Shown here in pieces: positions 28,046 through 37,148 of a stretch of DNA of 64,000 nucleotides. The stretch's first letter is position 1. The number at the start of each line of letters is the position of its first letter. Source of the DNA: an uncultured Bacteroidota bacterium (GTDB taxonomy: Bacteria; Bacteroidota; Bacteroidia; Chitinophagales; Chitinophagaceae); the NCBI GenBank assembly GCA_903824665.1, contig CAIJXT010000001.1, forward strand, positions 124,001 through 188,000, written 5' to 3'. The translations under genes and the position numbers were made by a program. The notes under the pieces were generated by a model that was not told the DNA's origin, made no database searches, and saw only the letters and a list, made by a program, of their open reading frames with translations.

Positions 28046-28423
28046 TCACTCCCAGGAATTCATCACTCCCAGATTGGGTATTGATCTGAAGTCCGCGATA
28101 TTTCTGGTAACCAAAGTGAAATTGTTAACTATCGCTGTAGATGCGATAATTGCATCAGGGAGTTTTATATTGAAGTCTCTGCGTGTTGCAATACTTGCTA
28201 CAATAGTTTGTTCGTCGAGAGGGTGTACTGTACATGCTGCAATAAAGTTTTCAAGTACGTTTATTTGATGAGGAGTTGCATTTTTCCATGCAAGTAGTTC
28301 CATACGTGTAATAACCGAAATATTGACTTTATGACCATCAATGATGATGTTCGCTTTAGCCGGCAACCTGTTGTTCAAATAATCTATTGCAGTGTTCGTG
28401 TCTATCAGATACCCCTGTTCCAT
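28046..28423 (-). CDS. vapC: VapC-like PIN-domain ribonuclease toxin
   Basis: 125 residues, full PIN domain. The acidic metal-binding residues are visible: D8 in YLIDTNTAIDYL, E42 in ITRMELLAW, D90 in KLPDAIIASTA and D111 in TRNIADFRSI. VapC toxins cut tRNA or rRNA. It overlaps the upstream vapB by 19 bp on the same strand. It sits in the 820-bp unique segment bracketed by the duplicated atpA tail and points back toward atpA. Confidence 0.9.
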   Translation of the reverse strand: MEQGYLIDTNTAIDYLNNRLPAKANIIIDGHKVNISVITRMELLAWKNATPHQINVLENFIAACTVHPLDEQTIVASIATRRDFNIKLPDAIIASTAIVNNFTLVTRNIADFRSIPNLGVMNSWE

Positions 28424-28647
28424 TCGTCGCGGAGATTTGCGGTATGATGCTGAAAATCGAGATATTGATCATCTGTAAGGTGAAGAGCACCTCTGAAAGT
28501 ACTGTTGTCAACGATGGTATCGGTTGAAACATCTTCTGTTAGCTCATCAACAGAATAGACAAGCAATTCAAGTTTCTTACCAATATAGTTTTGTGGCAGG
28601 TGAATTGAAATATCTGCTGTACTGGTTGTAATTGTCGTTCTTATCAT
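28405..28647 (-). CDS. vapB: VapB-like antitoxin
   Basis: 80 residues from the ATG at 28647. The N-terminal half (MIRTTITTSTADISIHLPQNYIGKKLELLVYSVDEL) resembles a SpoVT/AbrB-like or small beta DNA-binding domain; the C-terminal half (TFRGALHLTDDQYLDFQHHTANLRDEW) is the toxin-wrapping tail pattern. A farther ATG (28722) lies upstream of a -7 element on this strand (28698-28705) and is excluded. The sequence is divergent, so assignment leans on the adjacent VapC. Confidence 0.75.
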   Translation of the reverse strand: MIRTTITTSTADISIHLPQNYIGKKLELLVYSVDELTEDVSTDTIVDNSTFRGALHLTDDQYLDFQHHTANLRDEWNRGI

Positions 28648-28697
28648 AGTTGTTGGTTTACCTATACAAAATGTAGGCGCCGGCTGCTCAATAGTTA

Positions 28698-28705
28698 CAA
28701 AAATA
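28698..28705 (-). promoter_or_regulatory. -7 promoter element of vapBC
   Basis: The minus strand reads TATTTTTG, a perfect TAnnTTTG. It lies upstream of the vapB ATG at 28647. Confidence 0.5.
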
Positions 28706-28762
28706 GTGAAATTAGTTTGCATGAACTGCTGAACCCACCAACATACAGTGAGAACTCAGGTC

Positions 28763-28894
28763 AGGCAACCAGCCCGAAGAAGGTATCGCCAAAATGGTGA
28801 AACTCGCTCAGGACCTCATCCCACAGTTCAAGTAATAGTTCTCAAGTATTTTTATACCAAAGCCCCCGACGGAAGTTGGGGGCTTTTTTGTATT
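28763..28894 (+). repeat. 132-bp direct repeat, right copy (orphan atpA tail plus terminator)
   Basis: Second copy of the atpA 3' end, terminator and GTATT, with one base difference (A at 28771, changing Leu to Gln in the former codon). It has no upstream atpA sequence and begins abruptly at AGGCAACC. Not a coding gene. Confidence 0.95.
28859..28889 (+). terminator. Duplicated copy of the atpA terminator
   Basis: Exact copy of the hairpin at 27907-27937, carried in the right repeat. It would insulate the following gene from upstream transcription. Confidence 0.8.
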
Positions 28895-29080
28895 AGCAAA
28901 TGGTACCTGCTCTGCTTCTATGTACTGGAATTCCTGCGATCACATGGCAAAACAGTACCGAGGTAGGAGCGAGTGTAAATTGCCTAAGAATGGCTAGAAA
29001 AAACGAAAATGGAAATCTGTTTATTGCAATAGGATAATCCGCATCCAACGTGATTAAATTTTTCAGGAAGATACCCATAG

Positions 29081-29111
29081 TTGTTTTGGTTCAACAGAAA
29101 ATTTATATTTG
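29081..29111 (+). promoter_or_regulatory. Promoter of the HsdR_N/ATPase gene
   Basis: TTG at 29081-29083, a 20-bp spacer, then TATATTTG at 29104-29111 match the Bacteroidota promoter. The coding start is at 29149. Confidence 0.6.
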
Positions 29112-29148
29112 CTTTTGATATAAAAAACGAAACCCGATATCTTGACTT

Positions 29149-31593
29149 ATGAATGCAAGCATTTACAAAGATTGGGGAGAGGTATCATCTATTTATGACG
29201 ATATTTTAAAGTACAGTAAGGGCTGTGAATTACACAATGCAAATGAAGCCCAAACCAGATTTGATATAATTGACAAGTTTATTCGAGATATTTTACAATG
29301 GCAACCAGGCCAGATCACAGTTGAAGAATACGATGATAAAAAACTTGACAAAAAGGGGTTCATAGATTACGTTTTACGCTATGGTGACACAAGGATTGTT
29401 ATTGAAGCTAAAAAACTTGGATCAACCTTTCCAAACTTTTCAAGAAAGAAACGGTTGAAATTAACAGGTAGTATTCTTGGTGCTGGTGCCATCAATGCAG
29501 CGTTACTACAAGCCGAAGAATATGCCAAAAATAAGAATGCAAACATAGTATGTGTAACTAATGGCAGATGTTGGTGTTTTTATCCATATAAACAAGATAC
29601 GCCAAGAGATAGTACTTATGCATACTTGCTTTTCCCACTTGACTCTGTCGCAGATGCTCAACAACTTTTCTCCTATTTTAGCCTGCCGAGCGTTGAAGGT
29701 GATAGTTTAGAAAGCATATTGTCTGAAACACCACTCCCAATTCAGCGATGCCTAATTAACACAGAACGAGAAGCAGATGCAAGACTAGGTAGAAATAGTA
29801 TCGCAGATCTAATTGCTCCAGCACTAGATTTCGCTTTTCATGGCGAGTCAATAATTGACGACAAAGACAAGCTTGAGTATTGTTTCGTAAATACTGACGC
29901 GAGAACAAAATACGACAACACATTAAAGATATTTATAAACGATAGAAAGTCACCTCTAATATCTCCTGCAAAAAGAATAAAAAAATCTAAAGAAGAAGAT
30001 GAACTTCAGCAGGTGGTAAAGAACATGAGTTCTATTTGATCACCTGTAACGTTATTACTTGGATCGGTCGGATCTGGAAAATCAACTTACTTATCTCACT
30101 TTGAATTGATTCACGGCAAAGACTTGCTTAGAGAGAAGAAAGTGTTCTGGGTATATATTGACTTTGAAAAAATGGGAAAGACCGGTAATCCAAGGAACTT
30201 TATATACAAGACGTTGCTAGATTTGACTCTCAGGGACCATGAATATATTCCAACAGATTATGAGAACTTAGTTAGTAAAGCTTACGACGAGCAAATTAAA
30301 GCACTAGCAAGAGGGCCATTCGGCTTAGTAGCAAAAAACAAGGAAAAGTTTGAAGAAAAAATCCAAGAGAAAATCCAAGCGGATTTTGATCACGTTGAGC
30401 CGTATGTTGATGTGATATACAAATACATTTCACAGGAATACACTTGTGTAATTGTTTTGGATAATATCGATTTGTATGAAGACTCTTCTTTGGAAATAGA
30501 TGTTTTTTCTGAGGGAGTAGCATTGTCCAAGAAACTTAAGGCTAGTGTGATTGTTTCGATACGAGACACAACTTTTATTAACCATAAAAACGAGTCAATT
30601 TTTAATGCTTATGAACTAAGGAAATTTTGGATTGACCCACCTCCATTCCGTGAAGTCTTATCTAAGCGTTTGAAGTTTTCAGGTAGTGTATTAAAAAATA
30701 AGAGAGGTACAGTAAAATATACCAACATAACACTACAAATACAAGACTTGAGTATTTTCTTTGATATCGCAAGTGCAACCCTGCTTAGCGGTCCACAAGC
30801 GAGATTCATAGAATCCATTGCAGACGGAAATATTAGAAAAGGAATTTCATTGGTAGCTAATTTCTTAACATCAGCTCATATCCAGGCAGATAGAGCGTTG
30901 TATAACTATTTGAATGGTAATATTATTAAGGCATTGCCATTTCATGAAGTGTACAAAGGTTGTGTTTTAGGACCCTGGAAATATTACAAGGAAGAACGGG
31001 CAGAATTAGTAAACATATTCAACTCAGGTTACAACTCGAAATCTCTTCAATTTTTGAGAGCATATGTGTTAAAGCTACTGTACTTGCGAGCGGCAGACAA
31101 AAGCACAATAGAGACAAAAATGAACACGATTATTGAAACATTTGCGAAATTGGGGGCGTCTGAATACCAAATATTCAATTGTGTAAATTACTTGTTGGAT
31201 AACAGGTTGTTAAGTTTGGTAGACTCTCGAAGCTTAGAGAAAGAAAGTACTGTTTTCATTAATGGTTCTGGGGGTTACTATATAAGCTATTTGGCAAACA
31301 ATTTCGAGTATCTGGAATCAATAATGTACGAAACTCCAGTTTTTAATGATGAGCTTTGGGCACAACTGCTAAGTGCAAACGATTCAGTTAGAAACGAGGT
31401 AGAAATAGTTGAAAAAGTTGTAAAAAGGACACAACGAATGAAGATCTTCTTTTCTTACTTTCTCAACGTTGAACACGAAGGTATTTTGGGGGCAGATCTC
31501 GGTCTTCAGGAATTAAATGTAACAAAGACGATGTTTCCAATACTAATGGGTAAGCTTGTAAACATTGTCAAGAACGCTAAAGTATATTACTGA
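29149..31593 (+). pseudogene. HsdR_N-nuclease/P-loop ATPase gene interrupted by an in-frame TGA
   Basis: One frame runs from ATG 29149 to the stop ending at 31593 (814 codons) but is broken by TGA at 30037-30039. The first part (296 residues) has a PD-(D/E)xK nuclease core like the HsdR N-terminus: D73 in GFIDYVLRYGDTRIVIEAKK with E86 and K88. After the TGA the same frame reads SPVTLLLGSVGSGKSTYLSHF, a perfect Walker A (G305-S312 of the combined frame), and later a Walker B-like CVIVLDNIDLYEDS. No ATG, GTG or TTG exists between the TGA and the Walker A; the first is a TTG at 30106, after it. So the second half cannot be a normal separate ATPase. The region is markedly AT-rich, suggesting transfer. 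Such nuclease-ATPase proteins occur among defence genes, but no specific system is claimed. Confidence 0.8.
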
Positions 31594-31837
31594 TACACCA
31601 TAATAGTAGCAACATATCCCCTATATAAAAAGGTTTTATACACTTGTACAAGCATCGGCAGGTATTACAACGTTTGCTGATGCAGGTATTTCCGAGCAAA
31701 TTGTACCCAACAAACAAAAGTCGCAGAATTTTAATTAATCACCTTGAAATATTCAGGATAAAAATCCCTGCCACTACTCATTTTTGGCTTGGTTTTTGTG
31801 GCAATATGTATGGCAGGTTGCACCACGTGGCGCAGTT

Positions 31838-31978
31838 TTGCGCACATGACGCAAAGTGCGCAAAAAGTGCGCAAATATTTTCTGATAAAACATTGATAAT
31901 CAACTTGTTGGTGTTTTCAAAAATTTTCTGCCAAAGTGCGCAATTTCAGCAGCGCACACCCGTCAGCCCGTTGGAATG
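31838..31978. repeat. Imperfect direct repeat, copy 1, rich in GTGCGCAA
   Basis: It begins TTGCGCACATGACGCAAAGT and contains three GTGCGCAA motifs, one inverted TTGCGCAC, and a TTGATAATCAAC palindrome. Roughly 90% identical to 32047-32188 with one indel (offset 209-210 bp). TTTTGCGCAC and GTGCGCAAAA form a 10-bp inverted repeat inside it. Confidence 0.85.
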
Positions 31979-32046
31979 ATAACAACCACAGTAAGAGAAA
32001 TTCCAGCGATTTTCGGGTACAACAAAGGGAATGCAGAAATTTAAAA

Positions 32047-32188
32047 TTGCGCACATGACGCAAAGTGCGCAAAAAGTGCGCAAGAATTTTCTGATAAAAT
32101 ATTGATAATCAACCTGTTGATGTTTTTCAAAATTTTTCTGCCAAAGTGCGCAATTTCAGAATTGCACACCTCACAGCCCGGTGGAATG
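32047..32188. repeat. Imperfect direct repeat, copy 2
   Basis: Second copy of the 140-bp GTGCGCAA-rich element, ending at the shared TGGAATG. It lies 257 bp before the B12-binding gene start. Confidence 0.85.
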
Positions 32189-32444
32189 TTGAAAATTGTA
32201 GACATATACACCGTTTAATACACGGAGCAGTTTTCAGTAAAAGCGGAAAAATTTTCGAATACACTGCATAAACAGGGGAAAGTCCATGTAATCCCGGTTG
32301 CATACCTTAAACTAAAAAATTGATCCTCACTCAGGTATCGTCTGTAGATTTCAAAAAGATACCGCCATAAGTACCAGCCATATAGCAGCCCGGATGATGG
32401 AAACCTGCTGTAAATCATTAATTTTAGGGCTTCAAAAGAAAGGA

Positions 32445-32870
32445 ATGAGTAACGAACGGAAACGCCCGGTACGGGTGCTGGTAGCAAAAGTAGGCCTCGA
32501 CGGACATGACCGTGGTGCCAAGGTGATCGCTACCGCGCTGCGGGATGCAGGTATGGAAGTGATCTATACAGGGCTGCGACAAACGCCGGAAATGGTGGTG
32601 AATACCGCCCTGCAGGAAGATGTGGATGCATTGGGTATCAGTATCCTCAGCGGTGCGCACATGACTGTTTTCCCAAGGGTGATTCAGCTGATGAAAGACA
32701 AGGGAATGACCAATGTGCTGCTCACAGGCGGCGGCATCATACCCGACGAGGATATGGCCGCATTGCAGGCGCTTGGGGTAGGCACACTGTTCCCGCCCGG
32801 CACCTCTACTGCAGATATCGCATCGTATATTGACAGTTGGGTGAATGAGCACCGAAAGGAGCTGCTATAG
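32445..32870 (+). CDS. Cobalamin (B12)-binding protein, methylmalonyl-CoA mutase C-terminal type
   Basis: 141 residues from the ATG at 32445, which follows AAAGGA and begins the conserved [21 protein letters not shown]. The DGHDRG motif holds the histidine that coordinates cobalt in base-off binding; [14 protein letters not shown] and [13 protein letters not shown] complete the Rossmann-like B12 fold. It is the small stand-alone version of the MutB C-terminal domain. A catalytic mutase subunit is not in the window. An ATG at 32394 would add 17 non-conserved residues. Confidence 0.9.
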   Translation: MSNERKRPVRVLVAKVGLDGHDRGAKVIATALRDAGMEVIYTGLRQTPEMVVNTALQEDVDALGISILSGAHMTVFPRVIQLMKDKGMTNVLLTGGGIIPDEDMAALQALGVGTLFPPGTSTADIASYIDSWVNEHRKELL

Positions 32871-33038
32871 TATTGTCCGGGCGGCCCTGGTCCTAATTCC
32901 CGATACGGTGCCGCCACAAGGGAGCCTCGTTTGTGGTCCGTTGCAGGTAGGGTTCACACACGGGTTTCAGATGAAAAAAGAAAACCTGCGTTTAAAGGAA
33001 AATAATTTATATCTTCAACCTTTAAAAAATCTCAGTAC

Positions 33039-34007
33039 ATGCATACTAGGGTTATCCGTATATTATTTGTATTCTGTCTTATCGTGCTGATCAGCAATAT
33101 TGCAGTTGCGCAAAGGAACAGGCCGCTCCGTGATTATGTAGAACCTGATGGTTGGTCGATTGGTATGAATGTCGGTATGAGCGATATGTGGGGCGATGTG
33201 GGCACAAAGTCATTTATTGATCACTACACCAACAGCCGTTATTTCGATAAAGTCACCTTTATGGGCGGTATGTTTGGCCGTTACTCTTTCCACCCCTGCT
33301 TTGCAGTGCGCTTTATGCTCAACTTCGGCAGTGTCTATGCAACAGATGGTTGGAATTATGATGGTGTGAAAGGCGTGAGCCTGATAGAAGGAACCGACTA
33401 TGTGCAGCGCTACCTGCGGGCACAAACCGCCAAGGCTACAATAATAGAGAGTTCTATGATGTTGGAGTATACCCCTCGCAGGTTTCATGTGGCTTACAAG
33501 GCATTCAAGCGCAGGCAGCCCTATATTGCGGCAGGTCTTGCAGTGTTTCATTACACACCATACAGTACTGTTGCCGCAAGTCCTACATTCATAAAAACAC
33601 ACGATCTTTCGCTGGAAGGTCAGGGTTGGGGCGGAAGCTATCCCAAAAAGAGTGCACGCATCCAGCCTGCAATCCCACTGGGCTTCGGTTACCGCTGGGA
33701 TCTGGGCGACCACCTCAATCTGGGTATCGAGTACATCTACCGGATGACCTTTTTCGACTATCTGGATGGTGTTAGCGGCAAGTATGTGAGCGCGTTTGAG
33801 TTTAACCAGAACATGTCGCCGGGCAATGCCCGACTGGCTATGCAGGTTGCCGACAAGGTGCCCTATTATAACAATGCGCTGCCCAGCACTCCCGGCACAC
33901 TCAGAGGAAATCCGGGCAACAACGATTCGTATTCGTCGCTCGCCATCACTCTGGCATACCGTGTACCCACAAGAAGCCGTATCTGGTGGAATGTAAAGCC
34001 TTTCTGA
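33039..34007 (+). CDS. Outer-membrane beta-barrel protein, DUF6089-like
   Basis: 322 residues. A signal peptide (RILFVFCLIVLISNIAVAQ) is followed by alternating beta strands: GWSIGMNVGMSDMWGDVGT, FMGGMFGRYSFHPCFAVRFMLNFGSV, RQPYIAAGLAVFHY, IPLGFGYRWDLGDHLNLGIEYIYRMTF, and the last strand LAITLAYRVPTR. The opening 'GMNVGMSDMWGDVG' pattern resembles DUF6089/PorG-type barrel proteins. The role is probably structural or linked to secretion at the outer membrane; the family call is tentative. Confidence 0.65.
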   Translation: MHTRVIRILFVFCLIVLISNIAVAQRNRPLRDYVEPDGWSIGMNVGMSDMWGDVGTKSFIDHYTNSRYFDKVTFMGGMFGRYSFHPCFAVRFMLNFGSVYATDGWNYDGVKGVSLIEGTDYVQRYLRAQTAKATIIESSMMLEYTPRRFHVAYKAFKRRQPYIAAGLAVFHYTPYSTVAASPTFIKTHDLSLEGQGWGGSYPKKSARIQPAIPLGFGYRWDLGDHLNLGIEYIYRMTFFDYLDGVSGKYVSAFEFNQNMSPGNARLAMQVADKVPYYNNALPSTPGTLRGNPGNNDSYSSLAITLAYRVPTRSRIWWNVKPF

Positions 34008-34099
34008 TCTGGGAAAACAGCAAGTTGCAACAATCCTCCATATACAAATACAGCCCGCGGTTTGGGCTGCAGATCTGTAACGTGCAATAAGTGTATCGG

Positions 34100-34438
34100 T
34101 TATTTTGTAAGCACATAGCCCCACTCACGGAGCCAGAGCACTACTTTTTCTTTGTAATCACCCTGAATGAGGATCAGACCTTCTTTTGCGCTGCCACCGG
34201 CTCCGCATTTGGTCTTTAGCTTCTTCCCCAGTGCTTCCAGGTCGTCGTTGGTACCAGAGAAGCCCTCTACAAGTGTCACTACTTTGCCGGCCCTTTGTTT
34301 TGTATCGAGCTTCACACGTAGTTTCTGCTTGCTTTCGGCCAGCGTTTCGGTGGCTTCTTCAGCAGGGTAGTCGTTGAAAAAATCCTTGTTGGTGGAATAG
34401 GCAAGCCCATCCGGTCTCGGTGTATGTTTTTTAGACAT
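34100..34438 (-). CDS. Translation initiation factor SUI1/YciH family
   Basis: 112 residues from the ATG at 34438 (an earlier ATG at 34450 adds four). The SUI1 domain covers ~45-110: LRVKLDTKQRAGKVVTLVEGF, then LGKKLKTKCGAGGSAKEGLILIQGDYKEKVVLWLREWGY. The GGSxKEGxxxxQGD signature is complete. Bacterial YciH is thought to influence start-codon selection. It lies between a convergent barrel gene and the DUF349 gene. Confidence 0.92.
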   Translation of the reverse strand: MSKKHTPRPDGLAYSTNKDFFNDYPAEEATETLAESKQKLRVKLDTKQRAGKVVTLVEGFSGTNDDLEALGKKLKTKCGAGGSAKEGLILIQGDYKEKVVLWLREWGYVLTK

Positions 34439-34498
34439 CGGTATCAGCATTAGTGGTGCTATGCACCAGCAGATCAGTTTATAAATGGTGACTACAGC

Positions 34499-36178
34499 CT
34501 ACGCCTCTTCTGCACTTATTCCGGCATCTTCAGCAACAACAGCTGGAGCCGTATCAGCATCAGCAACCTGGGCCGCTTGCACTGCTGCTTTGGCTATTTC
34601 GGCTTGTTTGCCGTATTCTGCCTGCACAGCAGCATATTTTTCCTTCAGGCGTTTAATCTTCTGTTCGCCCTCGGTAAGCAATTGTTGCAGGTGCTTGCGC
34701 AGTTCTTCGGCTTTTTTGCCGGGTGTTATATTTTCCAGTGCAGTTTTGAAGTCTACCTGTTTGTCTTCTTCTTCCTGCATGTCGTGCAGCAGCTTGCCTA
34801 CCATTTCCTTAGCCTGAACGGTGCGCAACTCTTTCTGGCTTTCGTATTGCTGCTTGCGCTGTTCTCTGTTTGCATCCTTGCGTGCAAAGAAGTGCTTGCG
34901 TGCAGCCAGAAAAGCTTCCCATATGCGGTTAGAGTGCTCGCGGGCTACGGGGCCTATGGTTTTCCACTCATCCAGCAGCTCATTGAGTTCGGCAGTGGTG
35001 TCGGCCCAGTTGGTAGCGTTTTTAATGCGCTCGGCACGCTGCAGCAACTCCATTTTAAGATTGTAGTTCTGTTCGTGTGCCGCCCTGATGCCTTCAGTAT
35101 GTGCTTTGCGGGCATTAAAGAAATGATCTTGTGCAGCCAGGAAGCTGTTCCAGAGTTCTTCACCCTTTTCGCCGCTTACACGACCGGTCTTTTTCCACTC
35201 GTCCATCAGCGCTGTCATGGCTGCAGCAGTGTTGTTCCAGTCGGTATTTTCTTTCAGCGCTTCGGCTTTTTCAACCAGTGCGGTTTTAGCTATTATGTTC
35301 TGCTCCTGCTCTACATGTATACGCTCGCTGTGCTCGCGCTTACGGTCAAAGAAAGCAGCCTTGGCGGCAATAAAGCGCTGCCACAACTCTTCGTTCTTTT
35401 TGTTGAGCGTAGGACCTATCGTTTTCCATTCGTTAGTAAGCCTGTGGAAGGTTTCGCTGGTCTTTTTCCATTCCACCGAAGTGGTCAGCGATTCGGCCTG
35501 CTCTACCAGATCCAGCTTCAGGTCCAGATTGTGCAGCAGGTCTTTTTCCTGCTCTTCAAAGTGGCGTTGTTTGCGGTCATTGAACTTTGCACGTGCAGCT
35601 TCAATCCGGTTCCAGAGCTTGTCACTTCTGTGCTTGTCGGTGTGTCCTGCCTGCTTCCATTTTTCGGTAATATCACGCAGCACTACTGCAGTTTCTTTCC
35701 AGTCATTGCTTTCTGCCAGTGCCTCTGCCTGCTCTGCTATGGCCAGTTTAGCGGCATAGTGCTCATCCAGTATCGCCTGAATAGCCTTGTCCCAAACAGT
35801 AGTTTCACCTTGCAGTTGGTCTATGTTGCCCAGCATGGGGGTATTGTGGAGTTGGTTGCGCAACTGCGCTACCCGGTCTGCCAGTTTCAGCTTATCTTCG
35901 GTCGTTGCCCATTCGGCGGCCAGCTCTGCTATTTTACCCTGCAACTGGTAGTATTTTTCGCCCAGCGCACTGATCATCTCCACACTGTTTTCGGGGGTGA
36001 TTTCGGCTATCAGACGCTCTTTTGCGCTATCTCCGGCATACAACACCAATCTGCCATCTTCTGTGAGGGTAAATGACTCCTTCCCGTCAAACGATACCTG
36101 ACTCCACCAGGAAATGATATCAAAACGCTGTTCCTGATTCTGACTCTGTTCCTGTTCCTGATTCTGTTCCTGCGACAT
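34499..36178 (-). CDS. DUF349 repeat protein
   Basis: 559 residues. A short Gln/Glu-rich leader (MSQEQNQEQEQSQNQEQRF) is followed by repeated ~70-residue helical units of DUF349, each with W-K-K/T and W-x-x-F-x-A-A: for example EWKKTSETFHRLTNEWKTIG...ELWQRFIAAKAAFFDRK. Five or so units are visible, then a long coiled-coil tail. DUF349 proteins are conserved in Bacteroidota and Proteobacteria without an agreed biochemical role. A 499-residue frame on the opposite strand is a codon-bias shadow. Confidence 0.85.
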   Translation of the reverse strand: MSQEQNQEQEQSQNQEQRFDIISWWSQVSFDGKESFTLTEDGRLVLYAGDSAKERLIAEITPENSVEMISALGEKYYQLQGKIAELAAEWATTEDKLKLADRVAQLRNQLHNTPMLGNIDQLQGETTVWDKAIQAILDEHYAAKLAIAEQAEALAESNDWKETAVVLRDITEKWKQAGHTDKHRSDKLWNRIEAARAKFNDRKQRHFEEQEKDLLHNLDLKLDLVEQAESLTTSVEWKKTSETFHRLTNEWKTIGPTLNKKNEELWQRFIAAKAAFFDRKREHSERIHVEQEQNIIAKTALVEKAEALKENTDWNNTAAAMTALMDEWKKTGRVSGEKGEELWNSFLAAQDHFFNARKAHTEGIRAAHEQNYNLKMELLQRAERIKNATNWADTTAELNELLDEWKTIGPVAREHSNRIWEAFLAARKHFFARKDANREQRKQQYESQKELRTVQAKEMVGKLLHDMQEEEDKQVDFKTALENITPGKKAEELRKHLQQLLTEGEQKIKRLKEKYAAVQAEYGKQAEIAKAAVQAAQVADADTAPAVVAEDAGISAEEA

Positions 36179-36320
36179 AACTTCAACCGTATTTTATTAC
36201 AATAAACAAACACCGCCCGGGATTGTTTGCGCCCGGACCCTTACTTACCCCGCAATATAAAGCTATTTTGTATTAAGCACAAGCCGGGCACCCCGAAATA
36301 TTGGCAAAATCACCTTTTCG

Positions 36321-37070
36321 TTACCCAAACACCTTCCGGAGCAGGTCTGTAACCCGTGCGGCAGGATTGGTGCGTATCTTGCTTTCTTCTTCGGCCACAT
36401 ACACAAAAATCCCGCTCAGCGCACGCTCTGTAACATAGCTTGCCAGATCAGGATTTACCTTTTGGCGGGTAGTAGGCAGCCTGTTATAGATGTTAATGAT
36501 CTCTCTCCAGTACCGGGTTGCGTTTACTTTGTCGAGCGATGCCTGTATTACGGGTCTGAATGTAGATGTGAGCTCGTTGGTGGTTCTGCCCCTGAGGTAT
36601 TGTGTGGCGGCATCGTTGCCTCCCCTGAGTATAGAAACGCCATCTTGTATGGTCATGCTGGTGATGGCATTGGTAAAGATCGGTACAGCCTTCGTTGAAG
36701 CGTCCTCTGCTGCACGGTTCATAGACAGTATCGCTTTGTCTACTTGTGCGCCCATACCCATGGCGCGCAGAGTAGACTCTACCTTTTTCGCTTCCGGCGG
36801 CATCAGCACCTTGATCAGTTGGTTACCGAAAAAGCCATTGACAGACGAAACCTTGGATGTGGCATTGCGAGCGCCTACCTGCAGCGCCTCTTTCAGGCCA
36901 GAGGAGATCTCGCCATCCGTGAGGCTGCCCTTGTTGCTGCCACCCGTTTTGCCCGATCCAACTGCTTTTTTAGCATCGTTCATCAGGCTTTTCAGCGTCT
37001 GTGCATCAGTGGTAGCCGTGCAGGCCACCAATGCACCCGCAATCAGGATTGATTTTGCCGAAATGTTCAT
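36321..37070 (-). CDS. DUF4197 periplasmic protein
   Basis: 249 residues from the ATG at 37070, which begins a signal peptide (MNISAKSILIAGALVACTATTDA). The mature protein matches DUF4197: ISSGLKEALQVGARNATSKVS, KVLMPPEAKKVESTLRAMGMG, MNRAAEDASTKAVPIFTNAITSMTIQDGVSILRGGNDAATQYLR, and the C-terminal ALSGIFVYVAEEESKIRTNPAARVTDLLRKVF. The family is common and its function unknown. Confidence 0.9.
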   Translation of the reverse strand: MNISAKSILIAGALVACTATTDAQTLKSLMNDAKKAVGSGKTGGSNKGSLTDGEISSGLKEALQVGARNATSKVSSVNGFFGNQLIKVLMPPEAKKVESTLRAMGMGAQVDKAILSMNRAAEDASTKAVPIFTNAITSMTIQDGVSILRGGNDAATQYLRGRTTNELTSTFRPVIQASLDKVNATRYWREIINIYNRLPTTRQKVNPDLASYVTERALSGIFVYVAEEESKIRTNPAARVTDLLRKVFG

Positions 37071-37148
37071 AAGTGAGGTTGTTTTAAAATTAAAGATACA
37101 GCATATTTCGAGCCCATACACGGAATGACTGCCAGCGGTCGCCAATGT

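Larger units (their letters stand above)
31594..32444. other. Accessory-to-core boundary, 850 bp without a supported gene
   Basis: This stretch separates the AT-rich ATPase gene from the B12-binding gene. It contains two imperfect direct repeats of ~140 bp (31838-31978 and 32047-32188). A 111-residue frame at 31644-31979 runs into the first repeat and lacks a recognisable domain, so it is not called as a gene. From 32190 to 32440 I see no coding signal, only an AAAGGA ribosome-binding-like sequence just before the next start. Confidence 0.55.

Noticed and set aside
28748-28966. A 72-codon open frame over the right copy of the atpA-tail repeat
   Set aside because: It reads through the duplicated atpA 3' end and terminator in a different frame; no ribosome-binding signal or domain.
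31644-31979. A 111-codon open frame in the island boundary
   Set aside because: Its second half is made of the non-coding GTGCGCAA repeat, and the second copy of the repeat does not keep the frame.
34577-36076. A 499-codon open frame antisense to the DUF349 gene
   Set aside because: It has no recognisable domain, is Phe/Cys-rich, and mirrors the codon bias of the well-supported minus-strand gene.
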